From contig CALXBH010000079.1 in the NCBI GenBank assembly GCA_944386475.1, forward strand, positions 81,257 to 145,256: a stretch of DNA of 64,000 nt. The letters run 5' to 3'. A program made the translations under genes and the position numbers. This document shows, one piece after another, positions 43,045 through 52,313 of the stretch. A model generated the notes under the pieces. The model was not told the origin of the DNA. It searched no databases and worked only from the letters and a program-made list of their open reading frames with translations. The DNA comes from an uncultured Clostridia bacterium. Lineage in GTDB: Bacteria > Bacillota > Clostridia > Oscillospirales > Ruminococcaceae. Numbering within the stretch: position 1 is the stretch's first letter; each line of letters opens with the position of its first letter.

Positions 43045-43107
43045 GCATCTTCCTACAAAAAACAAAGGGCGATCAGGCGGCAGTCCCCTGTTTTGACAGA
43101 ATTTTCG

Positions 43108-43136
43108 TTGCATTCGCTATTTGGGCATGTTATGAT
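43108..43136 (+). promoter_or_regulatory. Promoter of the NYN-LOTUS gene
   Basis: TTGCAT (43108-43113), 17 bases ending TGT, TATGAT (43131-43136), 54 bases before the start codon. Confidence 0.7.
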
Positions 43137-43189
43137 AAAATTAGATATTATTTTGATACAGCCTTTTCCGGCAGGGAGGACAAAACAAG

Positions 43190-44029
43190 ATGGAAAACGA
43201 AAAGCGGATCGCCGTGTTAATCGACGCGGACAACGTGTCCCAGAAATATATCAAATGCATTCTGGATGAGATCGTCACCCACGGCATTCCCACCTACAAG
43301 CGGATCTATGGAGACTGGACCAAACCCCAGCTGGGCTCCTGGAAGGATGTTTTGCTGGAATACTCCATCACTCCCATCCAGCAGTACAGCTACACCACAG
43401 GGAAAAACGCCACCGATTCGGCGCTGATTATCGACGCCATGGATATTCTGTACTCCCACAATGTGGACGGCTTTTGCATTGTATCCAGCGACAGCGATTT
43501 TACAAAACTCGCCTCCCGCCTGCGGGAAGCGGGGATGTTCGTCATGGGAATCGGCGAAAAAAAGACGCCCCGCCCTTTTATTGCCGCCTGCGAAAAGTTT
43601 AAATATTTAGAATCTCTGTTGTCCGGCTCCCAGGCCTCCGACAGCGAGGCGGCGGAAGAAGAGGGAGCGGAGGAAACCTCCGCCGAACCCAAAAAGCACC
43701 AGTCCGCCAGCGCCAACGACCTCAAAAAGCTCGCCCGCTCCATCCGCAGCATCGTCACCGAGGTTTCCGACGAGGAAGGCTGGGCATATATGGGAGATGT
43801 AGGCAACATGCTCAACAAGCGGTTCCCGGACTTTGACACCCGCAACTACGGCTTTGCAAAGCTCACCCCATTAGTCTCCTCCCTCAAGGAGTTTGAAATC
43901 GACAACCGAAAGACCAGCAACCCCCACATTGTACACAAATATATCCGCAACAAGCAAAAGCGGGAGACAAAACGCCCTTCGGAGGTAAGCGCCTCCAACA
44001 AGATCAAATGCCAGAAAAACAACTGGTAA
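43190..44029 (+). CDS. NYN domain (LabA/DUF88) protein with C-terminal OST-HTH/LOTUS domain
   Basis: A 279-residue putative RNA nuclease. The NYN (PIN-like) domain spans about 1-140, with the acidic metal-binding residues in VLIDADNVS (about 8-14), ATDSALIIDAMD (about 75-86) and CIVSSDSDFTKLAS (about 97-110). After an acidic linker, an OST-HTH/LOTUS domain (about 170-255, LKKLARSIRSIVTEVSDEEGW ... YMGDVGNMLNKRFPDFDTRNYGFAKL) would bind RNA. The last 25 residues are basic. The RNA target is unknown. It has its own promoter and a terminator shared with yebC. Confidence 0.88.
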   Translation: MENEKRIAVLIDADNVSQKYIKCILDEIVTHGIPTYKRIYGDWTKPQLGSWKDVLLEYSITPIQQYSYTTGKNATDSALIIDAMDILYSHNVDGFCIVSSDSDFTKLASRLREAGMFVMGIGEKKTPRPFIAACEKFKYLESLLSGSQASDSEAAEEEGAEETSAEPKKHQSASANDLKKLARSIRSIVTEVSDEEGWAYMGDVGNMLNKRFPDFDTRNYGFAKLTPLVSSLKEFEIDNRKTSNPHIVHKYIRNKQKRETKRPSEVSASNKIKCQKNNW

Positions 44030-44031
44030 GA

Positions 44032-44070
44032 TAAAAAACATCCCACGGCTATACCGTGGGATGTTTTTTA
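44032..44070. terminator. Bidirectional terminator between NYN gene and yebC
   Basis: A 17-bp stem (TAAAAAACATCCCACGG and complement) with loop CTATA, between convergent genes; A and T runs serve both strands. Confidence 0.9.
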
Positions 44071-44082
44071 TCTTTTTCTTCT

Positions 44083-44817
44083 TTAAAACTCGTCCTCATT
44101 GTCCAGGTTGTGCCAGACGTTTTGCACGTCGTCGTTATCCTCCAAAGCGTCCAGCAACCGGCGCATTTTTACCTGGCTGTCCTCGTCGGTCAGCGAGATG
44201 GTGTTGGCGGGAACCTGCTCCACCTCAGCGGAGACGATGGAATACCCCATCTGCTCAATGGCCTCCCGCACGGCGCTGAAGTCCGCGGGAGAGGTGGTGA
44301 TTTCCGCGATGTTGTCCTCGTCGATGTTGTAATCGTCCGCCCCGGCGGTGATGAAATCCTCCATCGCCTTGTCCTCGTCGGTGACCGACTCCACCACGAT
44401 GACTCCCTTCGGCTCAAACATAAAGGAAACGCAGCCGGTGGTTCCCAAATTGCCGCCGAATTTATCGAAATAGTGGCGAATGTCCGATGCGGTGCGGTTG
44501 CGGTTATCCGTCAGGCACTCCACGATCACGGCCGCGCCGCTGGGGCCGTAACCCTCGTACACAATGGTCTCGTAATCGTTTTTCTCGCCGCCGCCGGCCG
44601 CTTTTTTGATGATGCGGTCGATGTTGTCGTTGGGGACGTTGTTGGATTTCGCCTTGGCGATTAAATCCCGCAGTTTCGAGTTGGACGCGGGGTCGGCGCC
44701 CCCTTCCCGCACCGCCACGGAGATCTCCCGGCCGATTTTGGTAAAGATCTTCGCCCGCTGGCCGTCGGTTTTCTCCTTTTTGCGCTTGATGGTGCTCCAT
44801 TTGGAATGTCCTGACAT
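44083..44817 (-). CDS. YebC/PmpR family protein
   Basis: A 244-residue member of the YebC family, starting SGHSKWSTIKRKKEKTDGQRAKIFTKIGREI and carrying DPASNSKLRDLIAKAKSNNVPNDNIDRIIKKA and GPSGAAVIVECLTDNRNRT, all diagnostic. Homologues act as transcription regulators, and YebC has more recently been linked to relief of ribosome stalling at proline stretches. Single-gene unit. Confidence 0.94.
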   Translation of the reverse strand: MSGHSKWSTIKRKKEKTDGQRAKIFTKIGREISVAVREGGADPASNSKLRDLIAKAKSNNVPNDNIDRIIKKAAGGGEKNDYETIVYEGYGPSGAAVIVECLTDNRNRTASDIRHYFDKFGGNLGTTGCVSFMFEPKGVIVVESVTDEDKAMEDFITAGADDYNIDEDNIAEITTSPADFSAVREAIEQMGYSIVSAEVEQVPANTISLTDEDSQVKMRRLLDALEDNDDVQNVWHNLDNEDEF

Positions 44818-44947
44818 GGTAAATCATCCTCCGTAATTGTGTGCCGCACAGGCGGCCGCCAAAAAATATGCAAAAGCAAGCCGGCCGTTTCCTACAAAAC
44901 CGCCGGCCATTGTCAAACAGACCGATACAAATTATTTTACCAAAAAA

Positions 44948-46333
44948 TCAATACTCGCGCAACCCCTTGGGATAATGATTTTTAAGCACCCCGCCGGAGG
45001 CCTTGCCAAATCCCAGGGGAATCCCCTCCACAAACACCCCGGCATAGCCCTTCCACTCGGGCGGACAGGGGACGGTCTGCCCTTTTAAAAACTGGGAGAG
45101 CCGCAGATCGTCCGGTGAAAGATCAAGGCTTCTTACAAGGGACTCCCTGTCACAGCACTGAAACAGGTGATGCGAAGGCTCCATCCGCCCTTTTCGGAGC
45201 ACACCGACCTCGATTCCCCGGCGCAGGACGGTCATCCCCGTTAGATCCGGCAGCCCGTGAGGCAAAAGGAACACTTTATCCTGTAAAACGCAGGGAATTC
45301 CCGTGGGGGGAGCGGTAAACGTATCCTCCCAAAATCGCGCTGCCTCCGCCGGAAGGTTTTCCTCCCGCCTGGAAGAGGGAAAGGCTCCGGCGGAAAAGGC
45401 GTCTTCCCCGCCCTGTTTTTTTAACTTGGCCACAAAATGCCCTTCCCCGCCCTGCCAGGGGAAGATCCGGCGCATCAGGGACACGTCGGCTCCATCAGAG
45501 GAAATCCCGAATGCGGCCAAAGGCTCCTCCCGGCAGGGAGAGCCAAAAAGAACATCGCAGGGGAGCAGCGAAAATTCCGGATGCTCTTCTAAAAACCGGA
45601 GGATCACCCCTTCGTTTTCCTCCGGCGCGAAGGTACAGGTGGAGTATACAAGGATTCCCCCGGGCCGCAGGGCTTTGCAGGCGCTTTCCAAAATCAAAAG
45701 CTGGCGCTTGGCGCAGTTATGTACGTTTTCCACACTCCACTCTTTCAGCGCCGCCGGCTCCTTACGGAACATCCCCTCGCCGGAGCAGGGGGCGTCCACT
45801 AGAATCTTGTCGAAAAACTCCGGCAGCTTCCCGCAAAGGTCATCCGGCCGCATGGAAGTTACCACGGCGTTTTTGACGCCGCACCGCTCCAGGTTGGAGA
45901 CTAAAATCTTTACCCGGGAAAAGACGTATTCGTTGCTGAACAAAAGCCCTTCTCCCTGCATAGTTGCGGCGATCTGGGTAGACTTCCCCCCCGGCGCGGC
46001 GCACAGATCCAGCACCCTTTCCCCAGGTACTGGGGAAAGCACTCTCGCCGCGCTCATGGCCGAGGGCTCCTGCATATAAAACGCCCCCGCGTGATGGAGA
46101 GGATGATGGCCCGCGCCCTTAAAATCCCCGGGCAGGAAAAAGCCCTCTTCGCAAAAGGGAACCGGCTGTAGCGGCCAGTCCAAAAGCTCCTTAATATGCC
46201 CGGGAGAGCTGTAAAGGGTGTTGACACGCAGTCCTTTGGAGACGGGAGCCTCCATACTCGTAAGATAGTTTTCAAAATTTTCCTGCAAAAGAAGCTTCAT
46301 CCTTTGGAGGAAATCCGGCGAAAAATCTAGCAA
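44948..46333 (-). CDS. rsmF: RsmB/RsmF (NOL1/NOP2/sun) family rRNA cytosine-C5 methyltransferase
   Basis: About 461 residues. The catalytic domain has the SAM loop LDLCAAPGGKSTQIA (about 105-119), DAPCSGEGMFRKEP with the first catalytic Cys, and VYSTCTFAPEENE with the second. The C-terminal part resembles the extra domains of YebU/RsmF, which methylates 16S rRNA near C1407. The family normally begins near LPxxFLxRMKxLL; the frame is open to an ATG at 46414 without ribosome site, and TTG at 46333 (giving LDFSPDFLQRMKLLL) is my preferred start. The start is uncertain. Confidence 0.88.
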   Translation of the reverse strand: MLDFSPDFLQRMKLLLQENFENYLTSMEAPVSKGLRVNTLYSSPGHIKELLDWPLQPVPFCEEGFFLPGDFKGAGHHPLHHAGAFYMQEPSAMSAARVLSPVPGERVLDLCAAPGGKSTQIAATMQGEGLLFSNEYVFSRVKILVSNLERCGVKNAVVTSMRPDDLCGKLPEFFDKILVDAPCSGEGMFRKEPAALKEWSVENVHNCAKRQLLILESACKALRPGGILVYSTCTFAPEENEGVILRFLEEHPEFSLLPCDVLFGSPCREEPLAAFGISSDGADVSLMRRIFPWQGGEGHFVAKLKKQGGEDAFSAGAFPSSRREENLPAEAARFWEDTFTAPPTGIPCVLQDKVFLLPHGLPDLTGMTVLRRGIEVGVLRKGRMEPSHHLFQCCDRESLVRSLDLSPDDLRLSQFLKGQTVPCPPEWKGYAGVFVEGIPLGFGKASGGVLKNHYPKGLREY

Positions 46334-46456
46334 AAAATCACTGCTTTCTTTTAGAATATCAAATGCCTCATACACACATACTACAAAAGCGGAGAGGACA
46401 TAACATCTTCGCATGAAAAAGAGAAATAAGACTAACTCGTAAAGGAGTGCTTTTTG

Positions 46457-46657
46457 ATGTCAAAAAAGAACGAAAAAAAGGGCCAGCCCCAAAACAATCA
46501 GAACTCGAACAACCAAAACTTCCAGAATGTAAACCACCACAACAGCCAGAATGTGAACAAACAGGAAAACCGGAATTCTTCCAACCCGCAGGGCAAGAAT
46601 TCCCGCAGCGACAGCTTCAAGAATTTGAACCGTTCCGATTTTAACGAGTTCGAATAA
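46457..46657 (+). CDS. Small Asn/Gln-rich hydrophilic protein
   Basis: A 66-residue protein with no hydrophobic segment. After a basic start (MSKKNEKKGQ) it is dominated by Asn, Gln and Ser (NNQNSNNQNFQNVNHHN) and ends FNRSDFNEFE-like with acidic residues. AAAGGAG is 10 bases upstream and a strong terminator follows, so it is very probably expressed. The composition is like small spore or matrix proteins (gamma-type SASP are Gln/Asn-rich), but the repeated AxxExFASET blocks of SASP are absent, so function is unassigned. Confidence 0.7.
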   Translation: MSKKNEKKGQPQNNQNSNNQNFQNVNHHNSQNVNKQENRNSSNPQGKNSRSDSFKNLNRSDFNEFE

Positions 46658-46680
46658 GAAACTGAAAATCCCCTTATTTT

Positions 46681-46713
46681 TGCCGCAGCTAGAAGCTGCG
46701 GCATTCTTTTTGA
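46681..46713 (+). terminator. Terminator of the Asn-rich protein gene
   Basis: Perfect stem TGCCGCAGCT / AGCTGCGGCA with loop AGA followed by TTCTTTTT. Confidence 0.9.
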
Positions 46714-46742
46714 AATCCGGCTGGTAATATGAGCCTTGTGGA

Positions 46743-47678
46743 CTATTGTTTGTTTTCCATCATGGGCGCAAAGCCTTCGCCCAAAACCTCGTTGGCCGTG
46801 GTAGCCACCATAAAGGCGCCGGGGTCCACCCCATGCACCAGCCTTTTCAGCTTATAAAACTCGTTTTTCCGCACGGCGCACATCACCACGGTGTTTTCGT
46901 TTTGGGTGTAGCCGCCTTTGGCGGCAAACAACGTGGTGCCCCGGCGCAGGCTGGAATGAATCAGGCCGGAGACCTCCTCGGGGAACCTGGTGACGATCAT
47001 CGTCATCTTGCACTGGTCTAAGCCGTACAGCAGCCCGTCCATCACCTGGGCCGAGGTGAAGATGGCGATAATGGCATACAGGGCGGATTCCAGATTTTTA
47101 AACACAAAGGAGGCAAAAGCGATCACCACAAGGTCGATGGCAAAGACGATCTTCCCCAGCGGCAGATAGGGAAACCGCCGCTGGATCATCTTGGAGACAA
47201 TATCGGCGCCGCCGGTAGAACCGCCCCGCATAAACACCAGCGCCAATCCCGCTCCAATCAGTACCCCGCCGAACAGCGCCGCCAAAATCGGCTCCCCCCG
47301 GTAGACCGGGATCCCGGCGAACAAAACATCATAAGACAGGGTGAAAAATACGGTGGAAATCATCGTTTTAATAAAAAAGCTTCTGCCCACAAAACGGTAG
47401 CCGATCAGCAAAAGAGGAACGTTAATCAAGGCCACCGCCGTTCCGATGGGAAAACCGGTCAAATATTCAAAGGCAGTGGCTAATCCGGTGACGCCTCCCG
47501 GCGCGATCTGATTGGGAACGGTGAACACATGAAATCCTAAAGAATACACCGCCGTCCCCGCCAGGATAAATAAAATATCCAAAAACCAGGTTTTGCCTTT
47601 GGAACGCTTTTTATCTTGTGTAAAGTCAATCCACTTTTCAGATTTGTGGTAATCTCGGGGTCTCTTTTTGTCCCCCAT
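46743..47678 (-). CDS. YitT family membrane protein with DUF2179 domain
   Basis: A 311-residue protein with a basic N-terminus, five or six membrane helices (about 30-200; VPNQIAPGGVTGLAT and GGSTGGADIVSK are family marks) and a cytoplasmic DUF2179 domain (about 225-300, MTMIVTRFPEEVSGLIHSSLRRGTTLFAAKGGYTQNENTVVMC). Members are common in Firmicutes; function is unknown, although some behave as transporters. The start at 47678 follows AAGGAGGG. Confidence 0.88.
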   Translation of the reverse strand: MGDKKRPRDYHKSEKWIDFTQDKKRSKGKTWFLDILFILAGTAVYSLGFHVFTVPNQIAPGGVTGLATAFEYLTGFPIGTAVALINVPLLLIGYRFVGRSFFIKTMISTVFFTLSYDVLFAGIPVYRGEPILAALFGGVLIGAGLALVFMRGGSTGGADIVSKMIQRRFPYLPLGKIVFAIDLVVIAFASFVFKNLESALYAIIAIFTSAQVMDGLLYGLDQCKMTMIVTRFPEEVSGLIHSSLRRGTTLFAAKGGYTQNENTVVMCAVRKNEFYKLKRLVHGVDPGAFMVATTANEVLGEGFAPMMENKQ

Positions 47679-47730
47679 ATTTTCCCTCCTTACAGACAAA
47701 CAGTCCCGCCTGAAAGCGGCGGGACAAAGT

Positions 47731-48129
47731 CTACTCTCTTTGCGACCAGATCAGGTCGAACAGCTCCTGAATTCGTTGGGCCTCCCCTTTTAAATACAGG
47801 TAGCCGAACAAAGCCTCCAGCCCGGTGGCCCGGTGATACTCGCTGGTGCTGGCGCTTTTGGGGACGCTGACGCTGGCGTTGCGCCCCCGCTTAAAGATCT
47901 CCTCTTCCTCGGGGGTCAAAACCGTTTCCAAAAGATCCATCGCCTTGGCCTGGCTTTGGGCGCACACATAGGAGATGGCCTGCTGATGCAGCCGGTTAGC
48001 CGGCGCATTGCCTTTGAGCACCAGATTTTTCCGCACCAGTACTTCAAACACTGCATCTCCCAAAAACGCCAGCGCCCCGGGGCTGTAAAGCTTAGGGCTT
48101 TCGCATGGTTGCCTGTTCTCTAACGTAAT
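47731..48129 (-). CDS. mrnC: Mini-ribonuclease III
   Basis: An RNase III-fold enzyme without RNA-binding domain that matures 23S rRNA in Firmicutes. The signature LAFLGDAVFEVLVRKNLV contains the catalytic Asp, and YHRATGLEALFGYLYLKG the second acidic motif. The only in-frame ATG/GTG/TTG, a TTG at 48063, lies inside the first conserved helix and would truncate it. A full-length protein of 132 residues (MTLENRQPCESPKLYSPGAL) needs initiation at ATT (48129), which has GAAAGG at about 8 bases; a stop codon lies further up. The start is therefore unusual. Confidence 0.85.
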   Translation of the reverse strand: MTLENRQPCESPKLYSPGALAFLGDAVFEVLVRKNLVLKGNAPANRLHQQAISYVCAQSQAKAMDLLETVLTPEEEEIFKRGRNASVSVPKSASTSEYHRATGLEALFGYLYLKGEAQRIQELFDLIWSQRE

Positions 48130-48233
48130 AAAACCGCCTTTCTGGTAGTATTGCCCGTTTTTCTTCTATTCATGAGCCATCCGGTGGAAAAATTTTGCCG
48201 AGCGGCGTTCATGTTGAAAAAACCGGATCAATA

Positions 48234-49517
<1,284 letters not shown>

Positions 49518-49585
49518 CTATCTCCGCCGCCGGCGGTGGATACATCGAAAGGCTTTGGCGGCTGGAATTTTTTAACCTTTCCCCT

Positions 49586-49614
49586 ATTATATAAAAAAAA
49601 CAGGCTTTTATCAA
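49586..49614 (-). promoter_or_regulatory. Promoter of obgE
   Basis: Minus strand TTGATA (49614-49609), 17 bases, TATAAT (49591-49586), giving a leader of about 70 bases. Confidence 0.75.
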
Positions 49615-49675
49615 GCTCTGAAGATGTTCCTTCCCCAGGCGCCTGATAAAGCCCTCGCTATAACCGTAAAATCAG

Positions 49676-49951
49676 TTAATGATTGACCGCATCCAGGATA
49701 ATATCCATCGCGGTTGTGTGATCGACCATGCCGCTTTCCATCTCGTTTAGTAACGCCGCTACTTTCCTGCGGTCATCCGAAATGTTTGGATATTCCCGCG
49801 AATCCTCAGCATCGCCATCCACCTCTGTGATGCAAATCCCATACATGTCCACCGTTTTGCCCTCGACCGCAATCGGCTGGGAAATGATCCGATAACGAAT
49901 CGTCTTGCTGTCCTTTAAACAACTTTCATCTTCTACCGCATTTACCGCCAT
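49676..49951 (-). CDS. Small DUF6514-like protein
   Basis: A 91-residue protein (start MAVNAVEDES at 49951, GGAGGG at 10 bases). The pattern IRYRIISQPIAVEGKTVDMYGICITEVDG ... NISDDRRKVAALLNEMESGMVDHTTAMDIILDAV, a short beta sheet then two helices, looks like the clostridial DUF6514 family. No function is known. Single gene with its own promoter. Confidence 0.65.
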   Translation of the reverse strand: MAVNAVEDESCLKDSKTIRYRIISQPIAVEGKTVDMYGICITEVDGDAEDSREYPNISDDRRKVAALLNEMESGMVDHTTAMDIILDAVNH

Positions 49952-50019
49952 AAACCTGTTACCCTCCACATGTGTAAATTTTTGGATGAAAATCATAATA
50001 TTGGATCTCACAGATTTTT

Positions 50020-50047
50020 ATTATACTATATCTTGCGGAAATTGCAA
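50020..50047 (-). promoter_or_regulatory. Promoter of the DUF6514-like gene
   Basis: Minus strand TTGCAA (50047-50042), 16 bases, TATAAT (50025-50020). Confidence 0.6.
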
Positions 50048-50196
50048 CCACCTGTTCTTCTAGAGAGTACGACAACATTCGACATCTTTTGACAAAACGG
50101 TCATTTTGTTTGTAAAAGAAAAATAAATCCAGATTCCAGTTCTATGGAATTTTTGGATAATTCCCCATGGGAGTAAAATTTTTTCCGAAAACTTCG

Positions 50197-50973
50197 TTAA
50201 TTGTAATATATTGCCATATTCTTGACAGAAGAAATCAATTCGTTAATATCCCCAAAATTTTCCCGGTACAACTCTAAAATCACATCACCTTGATAATCAA
50301 GACTTTTTAGCAGCTGGAAAAAATTTTTAAAGTCAAAGTCGCCTTTTCCGATAGGAAGGCAATCCTTTTCCTTATTATGATCGCTGGCGTGCACATGTAC
50401 AAGACTGTTTCCCAACAGCCTTGCCAGATCAAACGGGTCCTGTCCCGAACGAACTGCCTGCTTGATATCCAAAACAAACCGGGCATTGGGAACGGCGCGT
50501 TTCATCTCCAGCAGATAATGGGGATCTCTGCTTCGGCACCGGGTCACATTTTCCTGGGCGACAATCACACCCCAGCGGGCGGCCTCCTCTGTCAGCTTGT
50601 AAACCCGCTCAAAAGATTTGTCCAGAGGATAAACGCTCTCTTTCCGGTCCCCGTGGAAAACAAGAATGGTAGCTTCTAAAATATTCATGCAGGCATAATA
50701 GCGTTTATAAAATTCCATAATATCCTCAAAACGCCGCTCATAGCCGGTAAAAAACATAAACGGCTCCCAGCCGGAGGAAAACGGATGGACCGATACCACC
50801 TGCATCCCATAGGCGTCCAGCAGCCGTTTTAAAGAAATGTTAAAATCTTCTTCAATCTCCCGGAAGGAGTTATAAAAAACCTCGATGGTTTTGATTCCCG
50901 CTTTCGCCAGACTTTCAACGGCTGCCTCCGTTACACTGGGATATAAGCAGGCGGAAGAAACCCCGAATCTCAT
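50197..50973 (-). CDS. Sugar phosphate isomerase/epimerase family (TIM barrel)
   Basis: A 258-residue xylose-isomerase-like TIM barrel. Motifs include RFGVSSACLYPSVTEA at the start, VVSVHPFSSGWEPF, ILVFHGDRKES, VAQENVTRCRSRDP, FVLDIKQAV and HVHASDHNKEKDCLPIGKGDFDF with the usual metal-binding Glu, His and Asp. Families of this group isomerise or epimerise sugars or act as endonuclease IV relatives; substrate is unknown. It stands alone with its own promoter. Confidence 0.85.
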   Translation of the reverse strand: MRFGVSSACLYPSVTEAAVESLAKAGIKTIEVFYNSFREIEEDFNISLKRLLDAYGMQVVSVHPFSSGWEPFMFFTGYERRFEDIMEFYKRYYACMNILEATILVFHGDRKESVYPLDKSFERVYKLTEEAARWGVIVAQENVTRCRSRDPHYLLEMKRAVPNARFVLDIKQAVRSGQDPFDLARLLGNSLVHVHASDHNKEKDCLPIGKGDFDFKNFFQLLKSLDYQGDVILELYRENFGDINELISSVKNMAIYYN

Positions 50974-51036
50974 TCTGTGCGCTCCCCCTTTTCCATAAAA
51001 TCAAACAGCAATGCACAGCAGATTCCTGTTTAATTT

Positions 51037-51066
51037 ATCATACCATTCCTATGACAAGGTTTTCAA
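51037..51066 (-). promoter_or_regulatory. Promoter of the TIM-barrel gene
   Basis: Minus strand TTGAAA (51066-51061), 18 bases ending TGG, TATGAT (51042-51037). Confidence 0.65.
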
Positions 51067-51132
51067 GGGGGATTGTAAAGACAGACTGTAAACATCATTC
51101 AAGCAGCTGTTTTAAGTACCGAAATAGCGGGG

Positions 51133-51684
51133 TTATTCTCCTGCAAACGGCTGGAATTCCGGGGTAAAACCATTTTGTTCCGGCACTTCCTTGCGGATCC
51201 CCAGGATATGGATGTACCGGATGTTGGTGATGGCATAGGTGTTCAGCGGGCGGCAGTTGGCATCGTTGGAATGGGCGGCAATCCGAATGTTGTTAAGCGC
51301 AGGCGTTTCGCCGGTGCTGACAACCACAAGAGTATGATAAAATTGGTAATCCGCATCCCCCAGCTGAATTAAATCGCCCGGCTGCATAGCGGAGATATCC
51401 GCCTGCTGGGCAAAGGGACCCTCCCCGCTGTTGCTGGTTAGAAAGTCATAGAGATACTGTACGCCGGTCCAGGAGGCGGTGCGGTTTTCCGAGGTGATAT
51501 AAAACCAGCCGTAAACCGGCGTGTAGTTCATGACCCCGCCGCCGGCGTACAGGCACTGAGAAGCAAAGTTGGTGCAGTCCCCGCCCAGGCCTTGAAAATC
51601 CAGAAATTGCGGGTTTCGCCGGTAGGCCCAGTAATCCGCATAATTAACCGCTTTCTCCCGGTCGTAATCGAATGTCACCAGCAT
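51133..51684 (-). CDS. Putative amidase domain (Amidase_6) protein
   Basis: A 183-residue protein with the papain/CHAP-like putative amidase fold: AVNYADYWAYRRNPQFLDFQGLGGDCTNFASQCL contains the expected nucleophile Cys (near residue 37), and FYHTLVVVS and AAHSNDANCRPL hold the His. Members are usually wall hydrolases of Gram-positives, but this copy has no signal peptide, so it may act inside sporulating cells or leave by lysis. The catalytic role is inferred from fold. Confidence 0.82.
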   Translation of the reverse strand: MLVTFDYDREKAVNYADYWAYRRNPQFLDFQGLGGDCTNFASQCLYAGGGVMNYTPVYGWFYITSENRTASWTGVQYLYDFLTSNSGEGPFAQQADISAMQPGDLIQLGDADYQFYHTLVVVSTGETPALNNIRIAAHSNDANCRPLNTYAITNIRYIHILGIRKEVPEQNGFTPEFQPFAGE

Positions 51685-51817
51685 GACCTCATCGCTCCCT
51701 TATATCCCGTTTTAAACCTGCTTCATTATATGGAGCAACCCTCCCTTTCATGCTAAAGCTTCCCCTGTATAGCCGCCCAAAAACGGGAAATCCTAACGTA
51801 AAAAGGAGGTCTGCCCT

Positions 51818-52012
51818 ATGAACGATATAAAACAAGAGATTATCCAGGAGCTTAACTCCCGGATCGAGCGGTTAAAAAGCCACGATGACCACCGGGTGTC
51901 CCAGCAGGAGGACAATCAGTACGCCCAGCTAAACCACGCTGTTTCCCGCATCATCGGCGTCTCCCTGTGCAAAGAGCTGGAGGATGTCCGTCAGTTTGTA
52001 AACGAGCTGTAG
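51818..52012 (+). CDS. Small helical protein of unknown function
   Basis: A 64-residue hydrophilic, mostly helical protein (MNDIKQEIIQELNSRIERLKSHDDHR) with a single Cys near residue 51. AAAGGAGGT at the right distance makes expression likely. No family recognised. It is followed by a very long perfect inverted repeat. Confidence 0.7.
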   Translation: MNDIKQEIIQELNSRIERLKSHDDHRVSQQEDNQYAQLNHAVSRIIGVSLCKELEDVRQFVNEL

Positions 52013-52021
52013 CTTAAAATG

Positions 52022-52064
52022 ATAACATAAGCGGGCAGGCTTAAAGCCTGCCCGCTTATGTTAT
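52022..52064 (+). terminator. Perfect 21-bp inverted repeat after the small protein gene
   Basis: Two 21-base arms (core GCGGGCAGGCTT / AAGCCTGCCCGC) separated by one base. It is positioned as a terminator for the small gene but lacks a T run downstream on the plus strand. Confidence 0.6.
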
Positions 52065-52103
52065 GCTTGGTATAGGTTACACCAAAAAATCTCTGCAAAA
52101 ACC

Positions 52104-52132
52104 TTGTTTTTGTAAAATAGTTATGATACAAT
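52104..52132 (+). promoter_or_regulatory. Promoter of the GNAT leader
   Basis: TTGTTT (52104-52109), 17 bases ending TGA, TACAAT (52127-52132); transcription expected near 52140. Confidence 0.75.
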
Positions 52133-52161
52133 TGATATAGAAAAAATAGAGAAAGTGAGGT

Positions 52162-52282
52162 GGACAAAATGACCAATACCATTCTGATAAAATCAAACGC
52201 CATTTTGTCCGCTGATTAAGCTGCCTTTTTCATACAGATACGGATAAAGCTGTCGCCTCTGATTTTATCAGAGGCGATTTTT
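52162..52282 (+). promoter_or_regulatory. Putative leader-peptide attenuator upstream of the acetyltransferase
   Basis: Three elements are visible. First, GGACAAAATG (52162-52171) pairs with CATTTTGTCC (52201-52210). Second, an intrinsic terminator TCGCCTCTGA / TCAGAGGCGA (52253-52277) is followed by TTTTT. Third, TGATAAAATC (52185-52194), inside the leader ORF, is perfectly complementary to GATTTTATCA (52261-52270) in the terminator loop and 3' arm. Pairing of the third kind excludes the terminator. The mutually exclusive folds are seen in sequence; control by ribosome stalling is inferred. Confidence 0.7.
52169..52219 (+). CDS. 16-residue leader peptide MTNTILIKSNAILSAD
   Basis: A short ORF with its own ribosome site (GAGGTGG, five bases upstream) ends 94 bases before the acetyltransferase gene. 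Its ribosome site and start lie in one arm of a perfect inverted repeat and it contains the anti-terminator strand. This is the arrangement of ribosome-controlled attenuators that regulate antibiotic-resistance genes. Confidence 0.6.
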   Translation: MTNTILIKSNAILSAD

Positions 52283-52313
52283 ATATCCTAAATTTTATGA
52301 AAGAGGTAATGTT

